A stretch of 49,914 bases of DNA from Methanosphaera cuniculi (GCF_003149675.1 NZ_LWMS01000002.1:1-49914), one strand, 5' to 3'; positions 9,211 to 18,662 are shown, numbered from the stretch's first letter. Notes: generated from the letters alone by a model not told the origin. Made by a program: numbers and translations.

Positions 9211-9496
9211 ATATGGATGAATTAACTACTATAACAACTTCATCTGTATTTGTAATATAGCGAAGTTCAATAATATCACTTAGTATACTTTTAATATTAA
9301 TTTCAATTACCTGATTTAGAATTTCACCTTCAAGTTGTAAGGTTATAATAACATTATCATCTTCTATGTCAATAAATAGAATTTTACCAGGTATAAATAT
9401 TCGATTATATGAAATTTGAAGATGAGCATTTTCCTTGAAGTTTTCTTTAATATAATCAATTAACTCATCTTCATATAAAATTACTTCATTAACCAC
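9209..9496 (-). CDS. Small conserved-looking archaeal protein of unknown function
   Basis: This 95-residue acidic protein has no signal peptide or membrane helix. It starts with a short helix-forming stretch (ELIDYIKENF) followed by alternating hydrophobic beta-strand patterns (LQISYNRIFIPGKILFI, NVIITLQLEG). It may belong to the DUF2097-type small archaeal proteins, but this is recollection only. The start is GTG after GGGGAG. It lies 27 bases downstream of fwdC on the same strand, so it is probably the last gene of the fwd transcript. That placement suggests, but does not show, a link with formylmethanofuran dehydrogenase. Confidence 0.7.
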   Translation of the reverse strand: MVNEVILYEDELIDYIKENFKENAHLQISYNRIFIPGKILFIDIEDDNVIITLQLEGEILNQVIEINIKSILSDIIELRYITNTDEVVIVVNSSI

Positions 9497-9523
9497 TTAA
9501 TAATACAACTCCCCTCTTTTTTT

Positions 9524-10312
9524 TCATTGTTTTATCCATAGTTGTGCTTTTCCACGTACTGTTTCATCACCCGTATAGAGGGCATATTTTCCAATATGAT
9601 ATTCTCCATTTATCTGTGGATTTTGTATTACTTCTTTTTTTGTGAATCCTTCAAGTATTTCACCAACATCTCCATTTACAACTATTATTCCACGTTTCAT
9701 TTGTCCTGCAGGCCATTTGCTAATATTTCCATTTATTTGGATATATCCTCCAGTCATGTGTATTGCTGGTAGCATGTCACAGTTTCCATTTACTATAATT
9801 TCACCACCTGACATACATTCACCAAGTTGTCGTCCTGCATTACCATTAATTAGTATGCATCCTCCATTCATTCCACGCCATTCTCCCATGTAGGATGCTC
9901 CACAGAATTCTTTTACATCTCCATTAACTATTATGTTTCCACCTTGCATTTCACGTCCAACATAGCTTTCAGCATTACCATTAACTATGATTTCACCACC
10001 CTGCATTTGAGCACCAAGATGCATATCAACATTACCATTTGCTATGATTTGTCCTTTAGTCATACGAAGACCAATATATTTTACACGATCTAAATTTCCA
10101 TTAATAATAATAACACATTCATCACCACTACTTGCTTCACCTGTAGTTGTTATATTAAAGTAGTCTGATAAGTTTTCTCGTCTATTTCCATGATAAATTA
10201 ATGTGTTTTCTATTTCATCATCTGTTTTATCATATAATAGTTCTGGGAGTATATTGTCAAATTCAAGGGGAATTTTTGTATGTTGTTTCATAAATAAGTT
10301 TATTGTACGCAT
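9524..10312 (-). CDS. fwdC: Formylmethanofuran dehydrogenase subunit C
   Basis: FwdC is the structural subunit of the tungsten or molybdenum enzyme that reduces CO2 to formylmethanofuran, the first step of CO2-based methanogenesis and the last of methyl oxidation. The 262-residue sequence is built from repeats of the form GGxIxVNGNxxxxxGxxM (about residues 70-235). They form the right-handed beta-helix shared with the C-terminal domain of glutamate synthase. It is the fifth gene of the run G-D-B-A-C on the minus strand, 40 bases after fwdA. No truncation is visible. Confidence 0.95.
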   Translation of the reverse strand: MRTINLFMKQHTKIPLEFDNILPELLYDKTDDEIENTLIYHGNRRENLSDYFNITTTGEASSGDECVIIINGNLDRVKYIGLRMTKGQIIANGNVDMHLGAQMQGGEIIVNGNAESYVGREMQGGNIIVNGDVKEFCGASYMGEWRGMNGGCILINGNAGRQLGECMSGGEIIVNGNCDMLPAIHMTGGYIQINGNISKWPAGQMKRGIIVVNGDVGEILEGFTKKEVIQNPQINGEYHIGKYALYTGDETVRGKAQLWIKQ

Positions 10313-10352
10313 AATATAATCAAATCCTTTTTTTTCACTTTTATTTTTTTTT

Positions 10353-12065
10353 TCATGGTTTTATATCTACACGTTTTTCAGGTTTTGTGTAATGTTCTGG
10401 TACTCCATAGTTTTCATACTTAATTGTGTAGAATCTGTTAAATTCAGGCTTAATAGTTTCAACTAGTTTTTCTTCTTTTTCTTCAAGTCCACATACATTA
10501 GTCCATATATGACGACTTGGTGTTGTTTTTATAATTTTTCCATCTTTAACTAGTATTTGTCCATCTTTAATAGTATAAAGTGCATTAAGAAGCTTATCTT
10601 CAATAACTTTGGAGTTATTTTTAGAAGTTGGATCAAAATCATCCACATTAATATCATATACTGATACATCAGCTTTTGCACCTACACCAAGATGTCCTCT
10701 ATCTTCAAGTCCTAGTATTTTTGCAGGTGTTGAACGTGTAATTTGTGCTATTTCATACCATGAATATTCTCTATCATAGGATGGTAGTGATGTTCTATTT
10801 GATGCCCATGGATGTACTTCATTATCTAGCATATCATTTAGTTTTTCATTACTCATAATCCATGATATTATCTTAGGATATCTGATAAATGGTCCTCCAT
10901 TTGGTGAATCTGTTGTTAATACCATTTTTTCAAGATCTTTAACACCAAGTAGGAATTCTAATCCTATTGCCCATTGAAATGCACTTACTGGTGCTTTAGC
11001 TGAGTATATTGATGGAAGTAGTCCTGCTGCTGTTTCAACTTCAATATCTTTATTTGCCCATTTAAGTCCTGAAATCTTATATAGATCATACTGTGTTGGT
11101 GCATCTGCAGTCATTGTAGTTGTTTCATCAAATGTGATTTGTCCAATATCAAATGTAATATGATCATTATGATTTATATAATCAATAAGTTCATCTGCTG
11201 CTGATGTTACATCACGCCAGGTTGTTCCTGCATAGGAGTGAAACTGGATGTGTGTTGAATGAAGTATTTGATCACGTTTTACGTTTTTGTTTTTCTTAAT
11301 ATCTTTAACACATTCATATGTTTCTAGTGTTGTTTCATAATTACCAGGATGTCCTAGATCATTTGTATGTACATGTACAGAATGTGGTAATGCAAGATTT
11401 TCATTTACCTGTGTTAATGCTCGTATTACTTCACGTCCTGTTACATTCCAGTGTTCTTCTGGATCATCTAGTCCATGTACATTTTTTCCCCATCCCCATG
11501 CTTCACTTCCACATGGATTTACTATTTTAATTCCATATCCACGAGCTAGTTTTAGCCATTTTGATATGAATATAGATAGATCTTCCAGATTATTTTCTTT
11601 TACATATTTTAGCATAAACCAGTTATTTCCAAAAAGTGTAAGTGTTGGAATATCAAGGTTAGGAATTTCATTTATTTCCTCATGTGCATGTTTTGCTTCA
11701 AGTGGTGGTACTGCTGCTTCAGTTACTGTTGTATATCCCATCTTTGTATATCTGTATCCTATGGTTGGACATGTAGGTAGTGAAAATCCTGCTTCAAAGC
11801 CATGTATTTTACTTGTTGCTGGTTTTATTCCACGACGTATATCTTCAGGTCTGTATAATCTTCCTGTTGAAAGTTTAGGTCCTGCAATGTGTGAGTGAAG
11901 ATCTACACCTCCTGGCATTAGAAGTTTTCCATTTACATTGATTCTTTTTGCATCTGTTGATACACTTTCAACTATTTTATCATCACATATGTAAATATCC
12001 TTTTTTTCTCCATTTATATGGTTTTTTGGATCGTATACTATCCCATTTTCTAGTATGTATTCCAT
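10353..12065 (-). CDS. fwdA: Formylmethanofuran dehydrogenase subunit A
   Basis: FwdA is the zinc amidohydrolase subunit that condenses formate, delivered through an internal tunnel from FwdB, with methanofuran. The 570-residue protein has the amidohydrolase metal motif [11 protein letters not shown] (about residues 52-62). Further metal-site regions include [13 protein letters not shown] (about 239-251) and [15 protein letters not shown] (about 385-399). The C-terminal part ([15 protein letters not shown]) is the usual dihydroorotase-like beta domain. It begins three bases after the fwdB stop, so the two are translationally coupled. Length is normal for the family. Confidence 0.96.
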   Translation of the reverse strand: MEYILENGIVYDPKNHINGEKKDIYICDDKIVESVSTDAKRINVNGKLLMPGGVDLHSHIAGPKLSTGRLYRPEDIRRGIKPATSKIHGFEAGFSLPTCPTIGYRYTKMGYTTVTEAAVPPLEAKHAHEEINEIPNLDIPTLTLFGNNWFMLKYVKENNLEDLSIFISKWLKLARGYGIKIVNPCGSEAWGWGKNVHGLDDPEEHWNVTGREVIRALTQVNENLALPHSVHVHTNDLGHPGNYETTLETYECVKDIKKNKNVKRDQILHSTHIQFHSYAGTTWRDVTSAADELIDYINHNDHITFDIGQITFDETTTMTADAPTQYDLYKISGLKWANKDIEVETAAGLLPSIYSAKAPVSAFQWAIGLEFLLGVKDLEKMVLTTDSPNGGPFIRYPKIISWIMSNEKLNDMLDNEVHPWASNRTSLPSYDREYSWYEIAQITRSTPAKILGLEDRGHLGVGAKADVSVYDINVDDFDPTSKNNSKVIEDKLLNALYTIKDGQILVKDGKIIKTTPSRHIWTNVCGLEEKEEKLVETIKPEFNRFYTIKYENYGVPEHYTKPEKRVDIKP

Positions 12066-12068
12066 AGC

Positions 12069-13418
12069 TTAGTTTTCCTCCTTTTTGTTTCTTATTTGTT
12101 GTAGTTTTTCATAGATATGTGATAGTATCCATCTATCTGAATGACAGTTTTCTGGTTTTTCTATTACTTTTTTCATGTATATTGGTATTGAATCCATACG
12201 GTATGCTGTTCCTTCAGTTTCAACTCCTACTCTGGTACTTGGTAGTACTACATCTGAAAGTTCTGTGAAAGGTCCCCAGTGTGTATCTATTTGTACTACT
12301 GGTATGTCTACTAAGTGTTTTATTGTATGTCCTGGAAATTGTATTACAGGATCTGCTGCTGTTGCCATGAAAAAGTCTGCTTCACGTCTATTTAATAGGT
12401 CAATTGTTGTGGTTTCACCTATCATGTATCGTGGATATCCACGTGCAAAGTCTACTCCATATGGATATCCTGTTTCACTTGTCATTGCCATGTTAAATCC
12501 ATTTACATTGAAAAATCCACGCATTGGTAGCATTGACCATTTAGAGTAGGCATTTAAGTCTTCTACTACTTGTATTAGTATGTCTATATTTCTTTGTTTA
12601 GTTTCATTTTGTGTAAGTCCAAGTCCAAAGAATAATGCTCCATTTTCAGCATTTTTCATAGTTTCAGCAAGTTCATATATTTTTTCACGTTTTATTCCTG
12701 CTACTTTTTTGGCTTTTATTTTTTTTCCTTGTATTGCAACTTTAAGTGCATTAAAGAATGCATAATCCTGGTTTATGTCATATTGTATTACTTGATCTGA
12801 TACTTTTGCTGTATTTGTATATTTAGGATCAATTGTTATAATTGTCCGATCCTCACGTCCATTTTTTCGGAAGTATCCTTGTGGAAATGTTGTGTATCGT
12901 GACATGTGTCTTGGATGATCATCCATTGGATTTGTTCCAACATATAATATTACATCTGATCTGTTTTTTACTTCTCCTAATGTCATTACAGGATGTCCTA
13001 TGTTTTGGAATGCTTGTATTGTTGAGCCGTGACATATTGTTGATTGGTTATCTATTACTGATCCTGTCATTTCTGCGATTTTTATTCCTTCTTTTATTGC
13101 TTCAACTGATGTTTCACCCCAACCATAGAGTACTGGTCTTATACTTTCATTTAGTAGATGGGCTACTTTTTCTAGTGCTTCATCCCATGTGCATTCTGTT
13201 AGTATTCCATCTTCGTTTCGTATCATTGGATTTAGTAGTCTTTGGTCTTGGTCGTTTATTATTTTACTTGCACCAAGTCTGCATGCATGTCGTACTCCTA
13301 CTATTTTTTCATCTTTTAGTAGGTATGTTATGTCATCACAATTATTTCCACAGTATGAACATGAACAGTTTTTAACTTCTTTATCATAATCTGTTATTGG
13401 TTGTTGTGTCATACTCAT
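12069..13418 (-). CDS. fwdB: Formylmethanofuran dehydrogenase subunit B (catalytic, molybdopterin-binding)
   Basis: FwdB reduces CO2 to formate at a tungsten or molybdenum centre held by two pterin guanine dinucleotides. The N-terminus carries the cluster motif CSCSYCGNNC (about residues 18-27). The metal-ligand cysteine lies in STICHGST (about residue 129) and is encoded by TGT, so it is cysteine rather than selenocysteine. The sequence reads through without interruption for 449 residues and keeps the pterin-binding blocks (YVGTNPMDDHPRHM, ATAADPVIQFPGHT, LPSTRVGVETEGTAYR). Whether it is the W-type (Fwd) or Mo-type (Fmd) isoenzyme cannot be told from sequence alone. It lies one base after fwdD. 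Confidence 0.95.
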   Translation of the reverse strand: MSMTQQPITDYDKEVKNCSCSYCGNNCDDITYLLKDEKIVGVRHACRLGASKIINDQDQRLLNPMIRNEDGILTECTWDEALEKVAHLLNESIRPVLYGWGETSVEAIKEGIKIAEMTGSVIDNQSTICHGSTIQAFQNIGHPVMTLGEVKNRSDVILYVGTNPMDDHPRHMSRYTTFPQGYFRKNGREDRTIITIDPKYTNTAKVSDQVIQYDINQDYAFFNALKVAIQGKKIKAKKVAGIKREKIYELAETMKNAENGALFFGLGLTQNETKQRNIDILIQVVEDLNAYSKWSMLPMRGFFNVNGFNMAMTSETGYPYGVDFARGYPRYMIGETTTIDLLNRREADFFMATAADPVIQFPGHTIKHLVDIPVVQIDTHWGPFTELSDVVLPSTRVGVETEGTAYRMDSIPIYMKKVIEKPENCHSDRWILSHIYEKLQQIRNKKEEN

Positions 13419-13419
13419 T

Positions 13420-13875
13420 TTATTCCCCTATTTTTTTATATACTGGTTTTTCACCAAGTGATTGTGTATTATCATGGTTGTATTTGTTATATGTTTGACT
13501 TATCAAATCAGTAGTTAGTAGTACTGGTTTTTCAGATTTTTTTATTGTTGCTTTTATTCCCTTATATGTTGGTATATTACAGCAGTATGTCTCAGGATTT
13601 ACTACTATGTTAGCCCATGGTCCACGAGGTATGAATATCATGTTTTCATGTGGTGCATCGTGTGATTTTTTAACGTATAATGTTACTTCTCCCCACTTTG
13701 TTTTTACATCTATTTTGTCTTTACTTTTAAGATGTAGTTTTTCCATATCTCTTGGATCCATGAATGCTACTGCTGTTGATTGTCTGTATTCATCTTTTAG
13801 TGTTGATCCTTTTTTTTCATAGAAAGCTTGGATAATACTTGTTCCTGTATTTATTATTACATCAAGTTTGCACAT
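13420..13875 (-). CDS. fwdD: Formylmethanofuran dehydrogenase subunit D (molybdopterin dinucleotide-binding)
   Basis: FwdD supplies the C-terminal pterin-dinucleotide-binding domain that in other molybdoenzymes is fused to the catalytic subunit. The barrel core is visible in MDPRDMEKLHLKSKDKIDVK and FIPRGPWANIVVNPETY. The start is placed at ATG 13875 (MCKLDVIINTG): the GGAG nine bases upstream fits, and the known family begins with a similar strand. An in-frame ATG at 13890 would overlap the ferredoxin gene by 14 bases. With the chosen start, the ATG follows the ferredoxin stop almost immediately, indicating one transcript. Confidence 0.92.
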   Translation of the reverse strand: MCKLDVIINTGTSIIQAFYEKKGSTLKDEYRQSTAVAFMDPRDMEKLHLKSKDKIDVKTKWGEVTLYVKKSHDAPHENMIFIPRGPWANIVVNPETYCCNIPTYKGIKATIKKSEKPVLLTTDLISQTYNKYNHDNTQSLGEKPVYKKIGE

Positions 13876-13876
13876 T

Positions 13877-14110
13877 TTATTTGTCTCCATGGTATATTGC
13901 TTTTGTTGGACATGTAGTGTTACATATTAGGCATTCATTACATTTTTCTGGGTGAAATAGTTTTATTATTCCATTTTCAACTAGCATTATTACATCTGTA
14001 GTGTCAGGTCCATTTCCTCCTGTTATTTCAGGACATATTTGCTGGTTTATTGGACATACTATTACACAAGCTCCGCATCCTAGACAATGGTCTTGATTAA
14101 TTTTTAACAT
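13877..14110 (-). CDS. fwdG: Formylmethanofuran dehydrogenase-associated ferredoxin (FwdG-like)
   Basis: This 77-residue protein has two 4Fe-4S motifs, CLGCGACVIVCP (about residues 9-20) and CNECLICNTTCP (about 58-69), separated by a longer linker than in simple clostridial ferredoxins. It is the first gene of the minus-strand run with fwdD, fwdB, fwdA and fwdC, matching FwdG, which carries electrons to the catalytic subunit. The start ATG follows TAGGAG. The polyferredoxin FwdF and FwdH found beside fwdG in some relatives are not present upstream. A short T-rich gap precedes purP instead. Confidence 0.88.
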   Translation of the reverse strand: MLKINQDHCLGCGACVIVCPINQQICPEITGGNGPDTTDVIMLVENGIIKLFHPEKCNECLICNTTCPTKAIYHGDK

Positions 14111-14539
14111 TATAAAAGTATACTCCTATTTAAATTCATTTTTATCATTCATTATTGCCTTTTTTTTGTAAGATTATATTTATTAAAAATAAAAGGTAAT
14201 ATCATGTTTTTTTTTATTATTATAAAGGTGGTGATGTTCAAATTTTGTTGTATTAATATATTTTCTTTAAAAAAAAATCCCATTTTACATATTAATAGCT
14301 ATTGTATATTATTTATGTATTTTTTAATTTATAAGAATTTATCAAACATTTTTTTTGATATATTTATGAGTTATTTATTTTTTAAAATTTAGTATGAAAA
14401 TCTTATAAAATTTCTAATAATTTAATTTTTAAACTTTAAAATCAAGTATTTTTGTTATAAAATAAACTATCTAATTATAATAATAACTAATAATAAAGTA
14501 TAATAATATATAAGCCTTTAAAAAAACTTATAGGTTGGT
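14111..14539. other. Divergent promoter region between the fwd operon and purP
   Basis: An AT-rich 430-base gap. A TATA-like AATAAATATAAT on the minus strand near 14170-14182 fits the fwd operon. A 62-codon frame on the plus strand (14204-14392) is low-complexity Phe/Ile/Lys and I do not believe it is a gene. Confidence 0.4.
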
Positions 14540-14548
14540 ATGATAAAT

Positions 14549-15640
14549 ATGGGAAAAGTTAATAAATCAGAAATTGATGAAATACTTAAAAATTATGATA
14601 AAAAAGACATAACAATTGCAACATTAGGAAGTCACACAGCACTCCACATTCTACGTGGAGCAAAACAAGAAGGATTTAAAACAGCAGTAGTATGTGAAGA
14701 AGGAAAAGATGTACCATACAAAAGATTTGGAGTAGCAGATGAATTCATATACGTAGATGAATACAAAGACATAGTACGTGAAGATATCCAAGAACAACTT
14801 CGTGCAATGAATGCAATAGTAGTACCACACGGATCATTTGTAGCATATGCAGGATTAAGTAATGTGGAAGATAAATTTGTAGTACCAATGTTTGGAAACC
14901 GTGACATACTCCGTTGGGAAGCAGAACGTGACCTTGAACGTGACATGATCATGAATGCAGGAATTCGTATGCCAAGAAAATATGATGGACCTGAAGACAT
15001 TGATAAAACTGTAATGGTAAAATTCCCAGGAGCACGTGGAGGACAAGGATACTTTATATGTTCAAGCTTTGAAGAATTCCAAGAAAAAATTGAAGAAATG
15101 AAATCACGTGACTGGATAACAGATGATGATGTAGCAGATGCACACATTGAAGAATATGTTGTAGGAACAAACTTCTGTATACACTACTTCTACTCAGTAT
15201 TAAATGATGAAGTAGAAGTACTAGGAATGGATAGTCGTTATGAAACAAACATTGATGGAATTGTAAGAATACCAGCAGCAGATCAACTTGAAGCTAACAT
15301 CAGCCCATCATATGTTGTAAGTGGAAACCATCCTGTAGTAATACGTGAATCACTACTTCCACAAGTATTTAAAAACGGAGATAACCTAGTTGCTAGTGCA
15401 AAAGAACTTGTAAAACCAGGAATGAATGGACCATTCTGTCTACAATGTCTTGTAAATGATGATCGTGAAATTGTAATATTTGAAATGAGTGCAAGAATTG
15501 ATGGTGGAACAAATAGCTTCATGAACGGTTCTCCATATTCATACATACAATTTGGAGAAGAAATGAGTATGGGACGTAGAATTTCTCGTGAAATTAAAAA
15601 TGCAATTGCAGAAGATAAACTAGAAGATATCATAACATAG
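14549..15640 (+). CDS. purP: FAICAR synthetase PurP (formate-dependent, ATP-grasp)
   Basis: PurP formylates AICAR using ATP and free formate, replacing the folate-dependent PurH step of purine synthesis in archaea. The 363-residue protein shows the N-terminal domain TIATLGSHTALHILRGAKQEG (about residues 19-39), GNRDILRWEAERDLER (about 118-133), the ATP-grasp lysine block VMVKFPGARGGQGYF (about 157-171) and the metal site FEMSARIDGGTNSFMNGSPY (about 310-330). ATG 14549 is favoured because AGGTTGG lies ten bases upstream. The in-frame ATG at 14540 is only one base from it. It is monocistronic and ends with a C-rich T9 element. Confidence 0.94.
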   Translation: MGKVNKSEIDEILKNYDKKDITIATLGSHTALHILRGAKQEGFKTAVVCEEGKDVPYKRFGVADEFIYVDEYKDIVREDIQEQLRAMNAIVVPHGSFVAYAGLSNVEDKFVVPMFGNRDILRWEAERDLERDMIMNAGIRMPRKYDGPEDIDKTVMVKFPGARGGQGYFICSSFEEFQEKIEEMKSRDWITDDDVADAHIEEYVVGTNFCIHYFYSVLNDEVEVLGMDSRYETNIDGIVRIPAADQLEANISPSYVVSGNHPVVIRESLLPQVFKNGDNLVASAKELVKPGMNGPFCLQCLVNDDREIVIFEMSARIDGGTNSFMNGSPYSYIQFGEEMSMGRRISREIKNAIAEDKLEDIIT

Positions 15641-15668
15641 ATAATATGATTCTAAGTAATCATTAAAT

Positions 15669-15694
15669 TTTCACCACCTCTGATATTTTTTTTT
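15669..15694 (+). terminator. C-rich plus T9 3'-end element after purP
   Basis: TTCACCACCTCTGATA is followed by nine T, about 30 bases after the purP stop. The CACCACCTC core closely resembles the anti-Shine-Dalgarno tail of 16S rRNA. Confidence 0.6.
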
Positions 15695-16104
15695 ATCTTT
15701 GTAGAAAATCTTTTTTTACAAAATTTTTTCATTGTAAAGTAAATATTGGAGCTTTGTAGAAATCCCTATTTTTTTCATAGATTATTTGATTTTATGACCG
15801 TGTAAAAAAAATTTCAGGGTTTCAAAAAATTTTATAATTTTTAATCTAAATATTTTATTCGTTTAAAAAAGTTTAATTTTATAAAATAAGAATGTAGAAT
15901 CAATATAATAAAAGGAGTATATATTTTAAAATGTTTAAATGAAAAAATACATACTCTTAGGAGTATATTGATATCATATCTTATAATATTTATGATTTTG
16001 AAAAATGGAAAAAAATAAATTTAGAATTTAAATCTTAAAATAATCATTAAAATCATGCTAATAAAACTAATTTTAATTTTGATAATCGTTTCTATTATTT
16101 TTGA
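15695..16104. other. AT-rich gap between purP and the transposase remnant
   Basis: No gene is visible. AGGAGTATAT occurs twice (near 15914 and 15959), and ATACTC-TTAG-GAGTAT forms a small inverted repeat near 15952-15967. These could be remnants of the element's edge, but this is not established. Confidence 0.3.
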
Positions 16105-17000
16105 GAATAAAAGATGTTTGTCCACATTATAGTTCAAAAAAAATAATTAAATATGAGTATAAAACAATAAAATTAATAATATTAAACTAAAGAAAAGTAA
16201 ACATTAAAATAAGGAAATATAAATGTGAAAAACTTAATAAATAATTTATTACAGACTTATCATACTTTGTTTTACCAATAAATATAAAAAAAAGCCAATA
16301 ATTGATAAAATAATATTATTATTTTCTATTTTTGGTTATAGTATCTATAAAATATAGGATTATTTAAAACAACAATCAAATATGGGAATTTCACATCAAA
16401 GTATTGAAAACGTGATTAAAAACTATAAAATGAAAATAAAGAAGAAAATTTGAGTTATTAAGGATATTAATTATTTGATAATCTTTGGATAAAAATTAAT
16501 GGAAATTTAGAAGTATCTTTTAGCTTTATTTGATGTTAAAAAGAATACTTTAATTTCGATGAATGTACTCGAGGACAAGTCAGAAAAGACAATAAAGAAG
16601 TTTTTAATAAAATCAACACGTAACTTAAAATCTAATTTCAATAACAACAGATTTAAAATCAAGTTACAGATTACTAATAATATAATTGGGATTTAAACAC
16701 CAATTATTCAAAATTAACACAAAAAATAATCTTATTTCAAAAATATTAACCAAATTAGTACAGCCTTACTTTAAAAACTTAATATATGCACTATAAAATT
16801 AGAATATAGAACTAACAACAAATAAAATCTAAAATAAGTTCTAAAAATTATTCCTAAAGTTAATAAAAAAAAGAATAAAATTAGAATATTTTAACGATAA
16901 AAATAAAGTTTATTGAAAAACTCTAAATTTTTTGACAAAGCTCAATTTTAAAATAGAAAGACTTAAAATAATTAAAAAACAAATTATATATTGTAGGATT
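16105..17000 (+). pseudogene. Decayed DDE transposase (insertion-sequence remnant)
   Basis: No intact frame exists, but pieces in shifting frames line up in the order of a zinc-ribbon DDE transposase. They are CPHYSSKKIIKYEY (from 16119), FGYSIYKI-stop-DYLKQQ followed by GISHQSIENVIKNYK (about 16330-16430), FDNLWIKING (about 16474-16503), YLLALFDVKKNTLI with EKTIKKFLIKSTRN (about 16510-16625), then ITTDLKSSYRLLII-stop-LGFKHQLF (about 16640-16710). Stops and frameshifts separate them, so the gene is dead. Coordinates are approximate, and the IS family was not identified. It sits in a 1.6-kb gene-free stretch beside the secreted and adhesin-like genes, which marks an accessory region. Clear terminal inverted repeats were not found by eye. 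Confidence 0.75.
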
Positions 17001-17264
17001 ATTTTTTGTGTTCATAACAAAAATTTATCCAATATTTTTAAATAAATAATTTATTCTATTTTTTTTTAAATTTAAAACTTGTATTTAACAATAATTTTTT
17101 ATTTTAATAAATATAAACTATAATTTAATAATTTAAAAATAAATTAACAAATTTTAGACAATAATATAAACAATATAATTATAATTTATTTATTAATAAT
17201 TTTATGAAAAAATAGGATTTCAACAAAGTCTTAATTATAAAAAGTTATAATAAGGAGTAAATAA

Positions 17265-17486
17265 ATGAAAATAACTAAATATAATTGTTTTTTATTAATA
17301 ATTATGATAATTATAATTTTATCTTCTATTACAGTAATATCAGCAAATGATACTAATAGTACAAGAAATTTAAATTATAATATTTCAAGTAATGACTCAT
17401 ATATGATGGAAAACAATACATCTATAAATTTTAAACAAAAAATAGATAATAATATAATTAAAGAAAATACCAATAATAATCTATAA
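17265..17486 (+). CDS. N-terminal fragment of a secreted protein (signal peptide)
   Basis: This 73-residue frame starts with a typical signal peptide: positive N-terminus MKITKYN, a hydrophobic core FLLIIMIIIILSSITVI, and a cleavage-type SANA-like SAND near residue 29. An Asn/Ser-rich low-complexity stretch follows. The frame stops at 17484-17486, but the next frame (shift of one base) continues without a stop as IYKNGGVGLYIHNVYY. I infer that this and 17503-18153 were one secreted protein of about 290 residues, now split by an indel near the AAT repeat or A5 tract at 17471-17489. The SD is AAGGAG. No family was recognised. Confidence 0.6.
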   Translation: MKITKYNCFLLIIMIIIILSSITVISANDTNSTRNLNYNISSNDSYMMENNTSINFKQKIDNNIIKENTNNNL

Positions 17487-17502
17487 AAATGGTGGAGTTG
17501 GA

Positions 17503-18153
17503 TTGTATATTCATAATGTATATTATTCATTACCTAACCAAACAATTATAGTCAATACAAGTAATTATAATAAATTTATTAAGACAAGTAATTCTGCAGA
17601 CATTAATGAAACATACTATAATTCAACAAGTGGTGGAGTAATACATCGTGATCAAAATCAACTTTGTTTCATAAATGAACATGTTGATGAAATATGGATA
17701 GTATCAGATACGTATAATAAAAAATGGTTAAGCATGAAAGAAAAAATAGATATTATTACTAAACTAGGAGATTCTACTGGAATTTTAACTGGACTTATTC
17801 AAAGTAGATGGAATTTTAATATTTTAAGTAATCCACTTTTTACAGTTCCTTCTTTTGTATTATTATCGTATTCATCATTTGTATTCATTCATACAACTGA
17901 TTTATGGATTCGTGATAATTATATAAATTCTTCACAATGGGGCAAATACCATACTCATAAGAATCATTTTGATAGCTATGATTATGTTGAAATTTTTAAC
18001 ACTTCTGATCCTTCACGAGTAGATATTGTTGAAATACCATATACTATTCATGGTTATGATAGAAATAATGCTATATATATTCCTTATGAAGGTGAACCAA
18101 GAAATTTAACTGTTTCTGAAACTTATACATATTTTCAAAATGAGACTGTATAA
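17503..18153 (+). CDS. C-terminal part of the split secreted protein, unknown function
   Basis: This 216-residue stretch has no signal peptide of its own, contains one moderately hydrophobic segment (LFTVPSFVLLSYSSFVFI, about residues 105-122) and several potential extracellular Asn-X-Ser/Thr sites. It opens with TTG 17503 after a GGTGGAG that could act as a ribosome binding site, but the reading frame is open further upstream and joins the signal-peptide fragment by a one-base shift. Either it is the remainder of a frameshifted gene or it is restarted separately. The stop is followed at once by a membrane-protein gene. I do not recognise the family. Confidence 0.55.
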   Translation: MYIHNVYYSLPNQTIIVNTSNYNKFIKTSNSADINETYYNSTSGGVIHRDQNQLCFINEHVDEIWIVSDTYNKKWLSMKEKIDIITKLGDSTGILTGLIQSRWNFNILSNPLFTVPSFVLLSYSSFVFIHTTDLWIRDNYINSSQWGKYHTHKNHFDSYDYVEIFNTSDPSRVDIVEIPYTIHGYDRNNAIYIPYEGEPRNLTVSETYTYFQNETV

Positions 18154-18164
18154 AGGTGGTATTG

Positions 18165-18662
18165 TTGTATAAAAATAAATTATTAGAAAAAATACCTAAA
18201 TCATCAAAGTTAGCAATATTATTAATATTTTTACTAATACTTTGGATTATTTTGATAAAAGATTCTATATGGATAGCTCCACTTATGATATATTCAATTT
18301 TAGAATGTTTTATTAACTCTGATGAATTAAGTGATAAAATGATTACTGCAAAAGGAAAAGATATATATTTTTTTGGATTTAGTTATAATATTTTAATACC
18401 AATAATTACTGTATTTGCTGTTTGTACAGGTATTGTTAATATTAAGGATAATAATTTAAATAATTATATTTTGGTTTTATATGTGATTATTTATATTTAT
18501 GAATTTATTTTATTTACTTTATGTTTAAATCCTCGAAAAATGATAAATTTCATAAGAAATAAAGGTTATAGAATAAGTAAAATAGAAGATTATAAAAAAT
18601 TATTAAATTTATTAATTATCATTGGATGTGTTCCACCAATTATATTAATATTAATAGTATAG
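18165..18662 (+). CDS. Multi-pass membrane protein of unknown function
   Basis: The product of about 165 residues has roughly five hydrophobic segments: AILLIFLLILWIILI, IWIAPLMIYSILECFI, ILIPIITVFAVCTGIV, YILVLYVIIYIYEFILFTL and LLNLLIIIGCVPPIILILIV. The start is uncertain. AGGTGGT at 18154-18160 overlaps an in-frame GTG (18156), so TTG at 18162 or 18165 is more likely. It begins right after the stop of the split secreted protein and is probably co-transcribed with it. No domain was recognised. Confidence 0.6.
   Translation: MYKNKLLEKIPKSSKLAILLIFLLILWIILIKDSIWIAPLMIYSILECFINSDELSDKMITAKGKDIYFFGFSYNILIPIITVFAVCTGIVNIKDNNLNNYILVLYVIIYIYEFILFTLCLNPRKMINFIRNKGYRISKIEDYKKLLNLLIIIGCVPPIILILIV

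Noticed and set aside
14204-14392. 62-codon plus-strand frame upstream of purP
   Set aside because: Almost only Phe, Ile, Lys, Leu and Tyr with T- and A-runs; the upstream AAAGGTGGTG could act as a binding site, but the composition is that of intergenic sequence.
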